From the NCBI GenBank assembly GCA_021413535.1, contig JAIOQF010000367.1:1-8762 (forward strand): 8,762 nucleotides of DNA, read 5' to 3'. The notes under the pieces were generated by a model that saw nothing but the letters and a program-made list of their open reading frames with translations, was not told the DNA's origin and did no database searches. Numbering within the stretch: the first letter of the stretch is position 1; each line of letters starts with the position of its first letter. Below are positions 1 through 6,078 of this stretch, one piece after another. The DNA is from Verrucomicrobiota bacterium (GTDB lineage Bacteria > Verrucomicrobiota > Verrucomicrobiia > Verrucomicrobiales > Verrucomicrobiaceae). A program made the position numbers and the translations under genes.

Positions 1-24
1 GGTTGGATTTTTTTCGACCATTCC

Positions 25-450
25 TCACACACGCTCCCAGCGAAACTTGCGTTCGGCCTCGATGATAGGCTGATCGTTGATGCTGGCGTAGCGGCGGGCC
101 ATGTAACCGTGCTCGTCGAACTCCCAGTTCTCGTTGCCATGACTGCGCCACCACTGACCGTCGATGTCGTGCCACTCGTATTCGAAGCGCACGGCGATGC
201 GATTACCGGTGTAGGCCCAAAGTGTTTTTTTGAGACGGTAGTCTTGTTCCTTCGCCCATTTGTTTTTCAGAAACTCGACGACCTCCGCGCGGCCATGAAG
301 AAAGACATCGCGATTCCGCCATTCGGTATCCTCGGTGTAGGCCAACGAGACACGTTCAGGATCGCGACTGTTCCAGGCATCCTCGGCGGCCTGGACTTTT
401 TTGATGGCAGACTCTTCGTTGAAGGGCGGAAGGGGCGGGCGTGGATTCAT
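25..450 (-). CDS. DUF1348 family protein (NTF2-like / SnoaL fold)
   Basis: A 141-residue cytosolic protein of the DUF1348 family, a branch of the NTF2-like/SnoaL superfamily whose cone-shaped barrel binds small molecules or has isomerase/cyclase-type activity. Its own reaction is unknown. Family motifs run almost end to end: [18 protein letters not shown] (about 21-38), [19 protein letters not shown] (about 43-61), [13 protein letters not shown] (about 83-95), [22 protein letters not shown] (about 105-126) and a terminal RKFRW. The protein stops just after that last motif, so it is slightly shorter at the C-terminus than members I know that end in a Pro/Gly/Arg tail. The ATG follows the DUF5069 stop by 21 nt on the same strand, so co-transcription is likely. 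No Shine-Dalgarno sequence is visible before the start. The family assignment is firm and the function is not. Confidence 0.9.
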   Translation of the reverse strand: MNPRPPLPPFNEESAIKKVQAAEDAWNSRDPERVSLAYTEDTEWRNRDVFLHGRAEVVEFLKNKWAKEQDYRLKKTLWAYTGNRIAVRFEYEWHDIDGQWWRSHGNENWEFDEHGYMARRYASINDQPIIEAERKFRWERV

Positions 451-471
451 GTTAGGATGGGGTAACTGTGT

Positions 472-915
472 TCAGGCCACGCCACCGAAGCTGACGTAGT
501 CGTCGAGGTCAAGGTAGTCGAAGGTGCCGCGCAGATCTTCGCGGGCTGGATTCAAACGCTTGATTTGATCGGTGAACCACTCGCGCATTTCGACATCGTT
601 GAAGGACACGGTTTCGGTCCAATCGGACCATTGATTGATCTCCAAGGCCGTGCGCTTGAGCGGTGCATTCGTATTGACCCACAGCAGCATCTCCCAATCG
701 CCCGCACCAGTTTTCACCTGCTCCATCAGCGCGTCAGGATTGAGGCCCGTGAAGCGGAAAAAGTGGCCGTCATTCGGGTTGTCGTATTTGTATTCGCCAG
801 CAGTTCCTGCGATGACGGCGCGGGCCTTGTCGAGCAGGCGCGGTAAAATGGTATAACCGCCAAGGCGGACGCGGGGACTGCGAGGGGGATGTTGAGTGAG
901 ATTCGGTGCGTTCAT
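472..915 (-). CDS. DUF5069 domain-containing protein
   Basis: A small soluble protein of the DUF5069 family, function unknown. Seen in the sequence: PRSPRVRLGGYTILPRLLDKARAVIAGTAGEY near the N-terminus, then the FFRFTGLNPDAL segment and a mid-region GDWEMLLWV, all typical of the family. I chose the ATG at 915 (MNAPNL, 147 residues). A GGAGA sequence (plus-strand complement at 925-929) sits 9 nt upstream of it, whereas an in-frame ATG at 924 would overlap that site. The second half carries a WTETVSFNDVEMREWFTDQIKRL helix-like stretch followed by an acidic tail. It is the first gene of a short minus-strand pair with the DUF1348 gene and is divergent from the LysR gene, whose putative operator lies about 60 nt upstream. 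It is therefore a plausible LysR target. Confidence 0.88.
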   Translation of the reverse strand: MNAPNLTQHPPRSPRVRLGGYTILPRLLDKARAVIAGTAGEYKYDNPNDGHFFRFTGLNPDALMEQVKTGAGDWEMLLWVNTNAPLKRTALEINQWSDWTETVSFNDVEMREWFTDQIKRLNPAREDLRGTFDYLDLDDYVSFGGVA

Positions 916-924
916 GAATATCAT

Positions 925-929
925 TCTCC
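925..929 (-). promoter_or_regulatory. Shine-Dalgarno sequence deciding the DUF5069 start
   Basis: On the minus strand GGAGA lies 9 nt upstream of the ATG at 915 but only 0-1 nt from the in-frame ATG at 924. This favours translation from 915. It is one of only three clear Shine-Dalgarno sequences in the window. Confidence 0.55.
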
Positions 930-972
930 GTGCAAGCTGGCGGATTGGCTAATGCCACTTCCATGTTGCGGA

Positions 973-989
973 TATGCCGGTTAGGCATA
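973..989. promoter_or_regulatory. Putative LysR-type operator (T-N11-A inverted repeat)
   Basis: The sequence TATGCC-GGTTA-GGCATA has perfect 6-bp inverted arms around a 5-nt spacer. Its T at 975 and A at 987 give the T-N11-A spacing typical of LysR-family boxes. It lies in the divergent region between DUF5069 (start 915) and the LysR gene (start 1001). A further ATGCC half-site occurs at 952-956, exactly 22 bp (about two helical turns) from the ATGCC of the palindrome, as expected for a two-site LysR tetramer footprint. This is pattern evidence only. The palindrome overlaps an alternative upstream ATG at 974 for the LysR gene, which argues against that start. Confidence 0.55.
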
Positions 990-1000
990 ACCTCGATGAC

Positions 1001-1894
1001 ATGATTGATCGCATTCGGGCCCTGCTCGCCGTCATTGAAGAAGGCAGTGTGAACCGCGCCGCCGTGAGACTGCGCATCACCCAACCCGCGCTAAGCCGGC
1101 AGATGCAGTCGCTCGAAGCTGAGATCGGCGGCCGCCTCCTGGAGCGCGAGACCAGCGGCGTGAAACCCACAGGGCTAGGCCATGCGCTGGTGAAATCCAT
1201 GCGCCCGCTGGTCGGGAGCTACGACAGCGCGATGGCTGATCTACGGCGCCAGGCTCGCGGCGAGCGCTCCGAACTGCGCGTGGGTTATCTCATCTCAGCG
1301 GCGCATTCCGTGCTCACGCCCGCGTTGACTCAATTCCGCAAATCTCATCCTAATCTAAAACTCAAGCTGCGCGACATGTCCCCGCGCGAACAGATCGATG
1401 GACTGCGCGCCGGCGAACTCGACGTAGCCCTCATCGGGCAGGAGGGCATCGTCGCTGCCAGCCAGTTTCACAGCACCAAACTCTGCTCGCTCGGCGTATG
1501 CCTGGCAGTTGCAGACAGCGACCCGCTTTCGTCGCGAAAGGGAATCGCGCTCAAGCAACTGAAGGGCCGGGATTTCATAGGCGTGGATGAGGAGCAGATG
1601 CCGGGACGCAACCACTGGACGACCGCGCTCTGCAAAACCGCAGGGTTCAAGCCGCGCTTCGCCATCATCGTCGATGGCATCACGAACGTGCTTTCCCTGG
1701 TCGTCTCGGAGTCGGCGGTCACATTGTTGCCGGGCTATTTCGCAACGTTCCGGCATCCCGGCGTCACTTTCATCCCCGTGTCCGATCCCAAGGCACGTTG
1801 GGATTTCATCCTGCTCTGGCAGCGCGGCAGAGTTCCCGCCACGACTCGCGCCCTTGTCGATGCACTAAAATCAGTGGGCAAACAACTGGGCTGA
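1001..1894 (+). CDS. LysR-family transcriptional regulator
   Basis: A DNA-binding regulator of the LysR family that normally works as a tetramer and responds to a small co-inducer. With the ATG at 1001 it has 297 residues, the usual family length. The N-terminal winged helix-turn-helix spans about 2-60, with AVIEEGSVNRAAVRLRITQP followed by ALSRQMQSLE as the recognition region, then a linker helix to about 88. The effector-binding periplasmic-protein-like domain starts at ELRVGYLISAAHSVLTPAL and includes GELDVALIG (about 138-146) and a late VVSESAVTLLPGY segment. An in-frame ATG at 974 would give 306 residues but lies inside the putative operator, and neither start has a good ribosome site. 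The gene is divergent from DUF5069-DUF1348, the classic arrangement for LysR targets. Downstream it converges on the sigma-factor gene across 68 nt in which I see no convincing terminator hairpin. Its ligand is unknown. Confidence 0.93.
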   Translation: MIDRIRALLAVIEEGSVNRAAVRLRITQPALSRQMQSLEAEIGGRLLERETSGVKPTGLGHALVKSMRPLVGSYDSAMADLRRQARGERSELRVGYLISAAHSVLTPALTQFRKSHPNLKLKLRDMSPREQIDGLRAGELDVALIGQEGIVAASQFHSTKLCSLGVCLAVADSDPLSSRKGIALKQLKGRDFIGVDEEQMPGRNHWTTALCKTAGFKPRFAIIVDGITNVLSLVVSESAVTLLPGYFATFRHPGVTFIPVSDPKARWDFILLWQRGRVPATTRALVDALKSVGKQLG

Positions 1895-1962
1895 CCACTC
1901 AGGCAATCGACAGCGTTTCTCATGACGCCAGTGCCAGAGAGCAGTGTGAATTGGCCGAAAGT

Positions 1963-3234
1963 TTAGTCCACTGCGCTTTCTGCCACTTCGCACTCACGGA
2001 TACGGCGGGCAATGAACTCGCACTCAGCAGGCAGGGAGGCAAACTTCGCCGCCTGGCGAAAATGTGCGAGCGCTGCGGGCTGATCACCGAGTTCGGCAGC
2101 AAAGGTGCCGCGGATGGCGTGAAAGAGATGATACGACTCCAGCTTGCTGCGGTCGGAGATGACATCGAGCGCGTCCATGCCTGCCTGCGGGCCACGCACG
2201 CGGGCGACGGCCACAGCGCGATTCATCGCAGCGATGGGCGATGACGTGATCGTGCAAAGTTGATCGTAGAGCGTAAGAATGCGCGGCCAGTTGGTGCTGG
2301 CATCATCAGTTGCGGTGCTGTGACAGGCGGCGATGCCTGCTTCGAGATGATACTCGCTGATGGCGCTGCCTTGCGCTGAGAATCCAAGACATTGGATGCC
2401 GCGCTGGATCATGGCTTGATCCCATCCAGCACGATTCTGTTCGTGAAGCCGCAAGATGTTGCCTGCATCGTCCGTGCGCGCCGTGAGACGGGCTGCATTG
2501 AAGAACATGAGCGCAAGCAGGGCGAAAGTGCGCGGTGCTTGAGTTGCTGGGTGCCCGGCCAGCAGCGTGGTGAGACGGATGGCTTCGTGGCAAAGATCTT
2601 CACGCACGAGACGGTCACCGCTGCTGGCTTTGTAGCCTTCGTTGAAAAGCAGATACAAAGTGCCAAGCACGCCATCGAGTCGCATTGGCAGGTCACCCGG
2701 CTCAGGCACAACAAAGGGCAGCGCGAGATGGCGTATGAGCTGCCGGGCGCGCACAAGTCGCTTCGCGATGGCGGCCTCGCTGGTGAGATAGGCTGCGGCG
2801 ATTTCCGCAGCGCTGAGTCCGCAGAGCGTGCGCAGCGCGAGAGCGGTCTGCACTTCGGTGGAGAGCTGTGGATGAAAGCAGACGAACATCATGCGCAGGG
2901 AGTCATCCGCAAAGGTGTCATGCGTTTCGTTCACGGGCGAAGAGAGCCAGCGCTCATGCTCGACGGCGATGCTTTCTTGCTTCCTATTCCAGAGTTGCTC
3001 GCGACGCAGGTGATCAAGCGCGAGGTTCTTGGCGGTTTGTGTGAGCCATGCGGCGGGATTGTCCGGCACGCCGCGATAAGGCCAGTTTTGCAAAGCGCGG
3101 ACGAGCGCTTCCTGGACGACGTCTTCAGCGAGCTGCAACTGATGCGTGCCGAGATGCGCGGTCAGCGTGGCTACGAGACGCGCGCTTTCATGGCGGAACC
3201 AATCCTCGGCGACACCGGCAGGCTGAGGATTCAT
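1963..3234 (-). CDS. ECF RNA polymerase sigma factor with C-terminal TPR-like extension (ECF42 group)
   Basis: An alternative sigma factor that directs RNA polymerase to a dedicated promoter set. Region sigma-2 lies at about 11-80 (QLAEDVVQEALVRALQNW, then NPAAWLTQTAKNLALDHLRR). Sigma-4 lies at about 110-168 (HPQLSTEVQTALALRTLCGL, then SAAEIAAAYLTSEAAIAKRL). Unlike an ordinary ECF of about 180 residues, this protein is 423 long. Its C-terminal part carries the hallmarks of the ECF42 group: LYLLFNEGY (193-201), a LLALMFFNAARLTAR stretch (239-253), PIAAMNRAVAVARVRGPQAG (333-352) and a terminal TPR-like helical pair around AELGDQPAALAHFRQA. Known family members lack an anti-sigma factor, need the C-terminal domain for activity and sit beside DGPF/YCII genes, as here. 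The ATG overlaps the DUF1697 stop (ATGA), so translation is probably coupled. It is the last gene of the cluster, which implies autoregulation if the operon promoter is its own target. Confidence 0.93.
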   Translation of the reverse strand: MNPQPAGVAEDWFRHESARLVATLTAHLGTHQLQLAEDVVQEALVRALQNWPYRGVPDNPAAWLTQTAKNLALDHLRREQLWNRKQESIAVEHERWLSSPVNETHDTFADDSLRMMFVCFHPQLSTEVQTALALRTLCGLSAAEIAAAYLTSEAAIAKRLVRARQLIRHLALPFVVPEPGDLPMRLDGVLGTLYLLFNEGYKASSGDRLVREDLCHEAIRLTTLLAGHPATQAPRTFALLALMFFNAARLTARTDDAGNILRLHEQNRAGWDQAMIQRGIQCLGFSAQGSAISEYHLEAGIAACHSTATDDASTNWPRILTLYDQLCTITSSPIAAMNRAVAVARVRGPQAGMDALDVISDRSKLESYHLFHAIRGTFAAELGDQPAALAHFRQAAKFASLPAECEFIARRIRECEVAESAVD

Positions 3235-3746
3235 GCGGTGGCGGTGGCGATCTCGACGAGCTTGCTCACCGTGTTCATGTTGCGGGCGGTGCCAGCGGCG
3301 GCGGCGGGAATCACGAGCTTCGACGCGCCCTGACCATCGGGGTAGTGAACGTAAAGCTCGCGCGCGCCGAGCTTTACTGTTTCGTGCTTGAGGCCGCGCA
3401 GACGGTCGAGCGTGTCGGACGGCGGCTTGTTCGGCAGAAAGATGACCACGGTCCGGTTTGGTTCAGCTTCAAGAAAAGGATTGCCTGCGAGCACAGCCTT
3501 CATCTCTTCAGTGGTGCGCACGATGACGCCGACGGTCTTGCCGGCATAGGCGGCAAGACGTTTCTCAAGCGCCTCGATGATATTGGCGACCGGCAGCTTG
3601 CTTTGAAAGACCACGTTGCCGCTGGCAATGTAGGTCTGCACCTGAACGAAGCCTTCGGCCTCGCACATGGCCTTGAGTTCACTCATGGGCAGCTTGCCGG
3701 TGCCGCCGACATTCACAGCGCGGAGGAGAGCGATGCAGGTCTTCAT
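3231..3746 (-). CDS. DUF1697 domain-containing protein
   Basis: A 171-residue soluble protein covering the full DUF1697 family length, biochemical function unknown. Diagnostic segments are LLRAVNVGG (7-15), the TYIASGNVVFQS strand (38-49), VGVIVRTTEEMKAVLAGNPF (72-91) and the C-terminal TARNMNTVSKL (153-163), where the family usually has a near-identical RN-nT-KL signature. No signal peptide or membrane segment is visible. The start is 3 nt downstream of the YdeI-like gene stop (TGA ACC ATG), and the stop overlaps the sigma-factor start by four bases. It is thus wedged between those genes in one transcript. DUF1697 genes often occur among small general stress or detoxification-type genes, but nothing in the sequence reveals a substrate. 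Confidence 0.92.
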   Translation of the reverse strand: MKTCIALLRAVNVGGTGKLPMSELKAMCEAEGFVQVQTYIASGNVVFQSKLPVANIIEALEKRLAAYAGKTVGVIVRTTEEMKAVLAGNPFLEAEPNRTVVIFLPNKPPSDTLDRLRGLKHETVKLGARELYVHYPDGQGASKLVIPAAAAGTARNMNTVSKLVEIATATA

Positions 3747-3749
3747 GGT

Positions 3750-4358
3750 TCAGTGCAGTTTCTCGCCGCGCTTGAGCATCTCCAGCAGTTGCTCGAATCG
3801 CCGAGTCCGCGTCTCGGGCTTCTTGGCGGTGGTGAGGCGGAAATATATGGCGTAGCGGTTGGCTTTGTTCAGTGTGTCGAGGAAGGCTTGAGCTTTGAGA
3901 TGCCTGCTGACGGCGTTGAGAAAGTCTTCCGGCAGCTCATGATTGCGGGACGAATGATACGCCTGCTGCCACCGACCATCACCTTTCGCCGCATCGACTG
4001 CAGCCTGGCCTGCGGGTTGCATCCGGCCTTCGCTGATGAGGCGCTCGATGTGGCCGATGTTGATCTGCGACCACACGCTGCGCGGACCACGCCGGGTGAA
4101 CTTTTGCAGCCAATGCTGGGCATCGTGAGTCTTCTTCTGGCCGTCGATCCAGCCGTAGCAAAGCGCCTCATCCAGTGCCTCCGCATAGGTGATGCTGGGG
4201 ATGCCGCTGGCTTTCTTCGCGAGCTGCATCCAGATGCCGTCATGCATCGCGTGATGGGTCTTCAGCCAACGACGAAACGCAGCGGCATTGGCGAAGGAGA
4301 TGATGGGTTGTTCGACACTCATATCGTTTCGCGCAGCGCCTGCCGGGCCTGGAAGCAT
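3750..4358 (-). CDS. YdeI/OmpD-associated family protein (bacteriocin-protection type)
   Basis: A protein of the YdeI/OmpD-associated (OmdA) family, some members of which are linked to resistance against antimicrobial peptides or bacteriocins. The molecular mechanism is unclear. Family features with the 202-residue form are FANAAAFRRWLKTHHAMHDG (22-41), ITYAEALDEALCYGWIDGQK (56-75, the most conserved block), KFTRRGPRSVWSQIN (86-100) and the C-terminal half with LPEDFLNAVSRHLKAQAFLDTL and a basic end. I chose the ATG at 4358 because AAGGA lies 6 nt upstream, inside the end of the AHSA1 gene, and the gap to that gene's stop is only 2 nt. The ATG at 4322 (MSVEQP, 190 residues) fits where homology begins but has no ribosome site. 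An ORF extending to 4430 would run well into the AHSA1 gene and is unlikely. There is no signal peptide. Confidence 0.88.
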   Translation of the reverse strand: MLPGPAGAARNDMSVEQPIISFANAAAFRRWLKTHHAMHDGIWMQLAKKASGIPSITYAEALDEALCYGWIDGQKKTHDAQHWLQKFTRRGPRSVWSQINIGHIERLISEGRMQPAGQAAVDAAKGDGRWQQAYHSSRNHELPEDFLNAVSRHLKAQAFLDTLNKANRYAIYFRLTTAKKPETRTRRFEQLLEMLKRGEKLH

Positions 4359-4360
4359 GG

Positions 4361-4807
4361 CTATTCCTTGATCTCGGCTTCGACCAGTTGGGCCAGTTGC
4401 ATCAGCGATTCCTGCCAGCCCATGTAGCAAGCTTCGGCAGGAATGACGCTGGGCACGCCTTCCTGCGTGATGTTCACTTCCGTGCCGCAGAAGACTTCTT
4501 TGAGAAGAACGGTCACCGTGATCACGCCGGGGAGATTGGGGTCATCGAATTGATCAGTGTAGCGCAGCTTTTCGTTAGGGATCATCTCAAGATACTCACC
4601 ACCAAAGGACATGCCCTTTTGCGTGGTGAAGTTGGTGAATGACATCTTGAAGGTGCCTCCGACTTTGGCCTCCATGTGATGCATGGTTCCCGTGAAGCCA
4701 CAGGGTGGCAGCCACTTGCACATGGCGGCGGGGTCGATGAAAGCGCGATAGACGCGCTCAGGACTGGAGCGCAGGACTCGATACAGTTTGATAGTGTGGG
4801 TGGTCAT
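4361..4807 (-). CDS. SRPBCC family protein (AHSA1 / activator of Hsp90-like domain)
   Basis: A 148-residue soluble START-like helix-grip protein of the AHSA1 subgroup, whose hydrophobic cavity typically binds small ligands. Bacterial members are mostly uncharacterised. Seen here: IKLYRVLRSSPERVYRAFIDPAAMCKWLPP (6-35, the classic N-terminal strand-helix with a conserved tryptophan), the EAKVGGTFKMSF turn and strand (46-57), GEYLEMIPNEKLRYTDQF (70-87), then GTEVNITQEGVP and a long C-terminal helix from GWQESLMQLAQLVEAE. The start at 4807 matches the family N-terminus. A longer ORF reaching 4909 adds a non-homologous Cys/Ser/Arg-rich stretch inside the previous gene and was discarded. No Shine-Dalgarno sequence is seen and the start context is ACACC-ATG. 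It lies 22 nt after the previous SRPBCC gene. Confidence 0.92.
   Translation of the reverse strand: MTTHTIKLYRVLRSSPERVYRAFIDPAAMCKWLPPCGFTGTMHHMEAKVGGTFKMSFTNFTTQKGMSFGGEYLEMIPNEKLRYTDQFDDPNLPGVITVTVLLKEVFCGTEVNITQEGVPSVIPAEACYMGWQESLMQLAQLVEAEIKE
4365..4369 (-). promoter_or_regulatory. Shine-Dalgarno sequence deciding the YdeI-like start
   Basis: On the minus strand AAGGA lies 6 nt upstream of the ATG at 4358, inside the last codons of the AHSA1 gene. It favours 4358 over the downstream in-frame ATG at 4322, which has no such site. Confidence 0.55.
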
Positions 4808-4829
4808 GGTGTAACGGTGTGGATCCAGG

Positions 4830-5252
4830 TTAGGGCTGCTCGCAGATCGCTTTGAGGAGTTGCAACGACTGCGGCCACATTTCGCTGAACATGGCTTCGT
4901 GTTCAGCATCGGTGTCCATCTCGACAGCTAACCCGGTCCCCTCGGTGTGATCACAGAAAGTATAGTTTTCGAATATAGGCTGCGGGAAGATTTTCTCGAC
5001 GCCATTCTCCGTGCAGGAGAGGTGGCGAATGGACATGAACTCATGCAGCCGGTTCTCTGCGATCTGGGCGAGCATGCCTTCACCTGATGGCCCCAGATAG
5101 CGCATCGTAGCGCCCTGCTCCCAAGTGCCCTCGTAGTAGCAGCCTTCACAGAAAGCGACCGTCCACTGCCGATACGTATCTGGAGCCAACATGATGTCCC
5201 AGACTCGTTGACGTGGTGCTTGGATGACGATGGAGAAATGGAGACGTTTCAT
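4830..5252 (-). CDS. SRPBCC domain-containing protein (START-like)
   Basis: A 140-residue START/Bet v 1-like protein. MKRLHFSIVIQAPRQRVWDIMLAPDTYRQW (1-30) is the standard first strand, helix pair and tryptophan of the fold. It is followed by a TWEQGATMRYL hairpin, GEGMLAQIAENRLHEFMSIRH (57-77), a central strand set and a C-terminal helix (about 115-137, MFSEMWPQSLQLLKAI). A ligand-binding role is expected from the fold, but no catalytic residues can be named. Cysteines at 35, 38, 80 and 100 are more than I expect for this fold, though no metal motif is evident. It starts 13 nt after the YCII stop, with TCACC directly before the ATG and no Shine-Dalgarno sequence. Together with the AHSA1 gene it forms a tandem pair of SRPBCC genes that are clearly diverged from each other. 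Confidence 0.88.
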   Translation of the reverse strand: MKRLHFSIVIQAPRQRVWDIMLAPDTYRQWTVAFCEGCYYEGTWEQGATMRYLGPSGEGMLAQIAENRLHEFMSIRHLSCTENGVEKIFPQPIFENYTFCDHTEGTGLAVEMDTDAEHEAMFSEMWPQSLQLLKAICEQP

Positions 5253-5265
5253 GGTGATCGATGGG

Positions 5266-5673
5266 CTAGAAGTTGGACTGCTGATTCACCTCCGCCATCG
5301 GCCGACAAAGGTCGGCAATGGGCCGCACTTCGATCTGCGCTCCGTAATCAAGAATCGGACAAGCCCGAGCGATAAGCAGAGCTTCATCCATCGTGTCCAC
5401 CACGAGCAAGAAATAGCCGGCGATGGCTTCCTTGGATTCGGAAAAGACACCATCCGTCACAGCGCTGCCTTTGGTGCCGGAGACAAGCTTGCCTTCCTCC
5501 ATGAGCGGCTGCGCACCACGAAGAATGCCGCGCGTGTTGAGTCCCTCGACCCAGGCGTAAAAGTCGGTCATTACGCGCTGGAGTTCGCTCGGCGACATGC
5601 CATGATTCCAATGCGTGCCGCGAATGAAGAGCAGATGCTCGTTGGTGGGTTGTTGGGGATTCATGGCTATCAT
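5266..5673 (-). CDS. YCII/DGPF family protein, variant DGVF copy
   Basis: A 135-residue YCII-related (dimeric alpha-beta barrel) protein, the family characteristically encoded next to ECF42 sigma factors. Seen: HLLFIRGTHWNHGMSPSELQ (13-32), MTDFYAWVEGLNTRGILRGAQPL (35-57) and VTDGVFSESKEAIAGYFLLV (72-91), the signature region, then a GAQIEVRPI end strand. The hallmark DGPF reads DGVF here (residues 74-77, plus-strand 5443-5454), so the proline is replaced by valine. The sister copy at 6079-6468 keeps DGPF. The ATG at 5673 overlaps the previous stop (ATGA). An in-frame ATG at 5664 (MNPQQP) is also possible, and neither has a Shine-Dalgarno sequence. The role is unknown. Related YciI is a putative small-molecule enzyme with a His-Asp pair that is not obviously kept here. 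Confidence 0.9.
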   Translation of the reverse strand: MIAMNPQQPTNEHLLFIRGTHWNHGMSPSELQRVMTDFYAWVEGLNTRGILRGAQPLMEEGKLVSGTKGSAVTDGVFSESKEAIAGYFLLVVDTMDEALLIARACPILDYGAQIEVRPIADLCRPMAEVNQQSNF

Positions 5674-6074
5674 TGCATGGAGTGCAGGCCGATCATGTTG
5701 CCCTCGGTGTCATAGACCAGGGAGATGAATCCGTATTCGCCGATGGACATTTTATCCTTCTGAATGCGACCTCCATTCGCCACGGCGCGAGCTGTTTCCA
5801 CCGCGCAATCGGCGCAGGAGAAGTAGATGATGGTGCCGCCACCGCCGGAGTCTTTGCCCTCCATCTTGGCGAGAGCGCCGGAGCATCCCGGAAGATCCAT
5901 TCCCATCGGGAAGGCCCACATCTCGATGGATGCGTCATCCGGACTTCCCAAGGACTGAAGCGTCACTTGAAAGGTGTTTTGGTAGAAGTTTTTGGCTCGC
6001 TCCATGTCTTGGACATAAAGTTCGAACCAGCCGACGGGATTGCGATTTGGGTTCATGGTTGGTTGTGTGCTCAT
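5670..6074 (-). CDS. VOC family protein (glyoxalase/bleomycin-resistance fold)
   Basis: A 134-residue single-unit vicinal-oxygen-chelate protein made of two beta-alpha-beta-beta-beta modules. Module one is NPVGWFELYVQDMERAKNFY (12-31) with the following LPGCSGALAKM strand. Module two is TIIYFSCADCAVETARAVAN (81-100), GGRIQKDKMSIGEYGFISLV and the terminal DTEGNMIGLHSMQ. Known VOC proteins are metal-dependent isomerases or dioxygenases, or drug-sequestering proteins. The glyoxalase I metal ligands are not obviously conserved here: the second- and third-strand ligand positions lack His/Glu. A binding or non-glyoxalase role is therefore more likely. The ATG at 6074 is 4 nt after the previous stop. 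The ATG at 6056 (MNPNRN) is equally compatible with the fold and has the cluster's ACC-ATG context. Its stop overlaps the next gene's start. Confidence 0.9.
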   Translation of the reverse strand: MSTQPTMNPNRNPVGWFELYVQDMERAKNFYQNTFQVTLQSLGSPDDASIEMWAFPMGMDLPGCSGALAKMEGKDSGGGGTIIYFSCADCAVETARAVANGGRIQKDKMSIGEYGFISLVYDTEGNMIGLHSMQ

Positions 6075-6078
6075 GGGT

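Noticed and set aside
1..24. Hairpin with a T-run at the left edge as a terminator for the DUF1348 gene
   Set aside because: The stem is about 5 bp with a wobble pair, and the T-run falls in the loop and on the wrong strand for the minus-strand gene.
109..465. Plus-strand open frame opposite the DUF1348 gene
   Set aside because: The minus-strand frame has family motifs along its whole length. The plus-strand translation has none.
974..1000. Upstream start for the LysR gene at 974
   Set aside because: The ATG lies inside the 973-989 palindrome and has no proper ribosome site. The start at 1001 gives the usual family N-terminus. The rejection is tentative.
1907..1912. TGTCGA on the minus strand as an ECF42 -35 element
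   Set aside because: It lies downstream of the sigma-factor stop, has no CGTC-like -10 at 16-17 nt and would read antisense into the LysR gene. Similar hexamers occur inside coding regions by chance.
1895..1962. Bidirectional terminator between the convergent LysR and sigma-factor genes
   Set aside because: Only 4-bp stems such as CTGA-CCAC-TCAG and GCCA/TGGC are visible, with no T-tract, which is too weak to call.
2392..3333. A 313-codon open frame on the plus strand opposite the sigma-factor gene
   Set aside because: It lies fully antisense to a protein with strong sigma-factor homology, its translation shows no recognisable domain, and GC-rich codon use readily produces such frames.
3048..4427. 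A 459-codon open frame on the plus strand across the sigma-factor, DUF1697 and YdeI-like genes
   Set aside because: It is the longest frame in the window but runs antisense through three well-recognised genes and their junctions. The translation is low-complexity in character and resembles no family I know.
4808..4909. N-terminal extension of the AHSA1-type protein
   Set aside because: The extra 34 residues are Cys/Ser/Arg-rich and overlap the preceding SRPBCC gene. The family N-terminus begins at the ATG at 4807.
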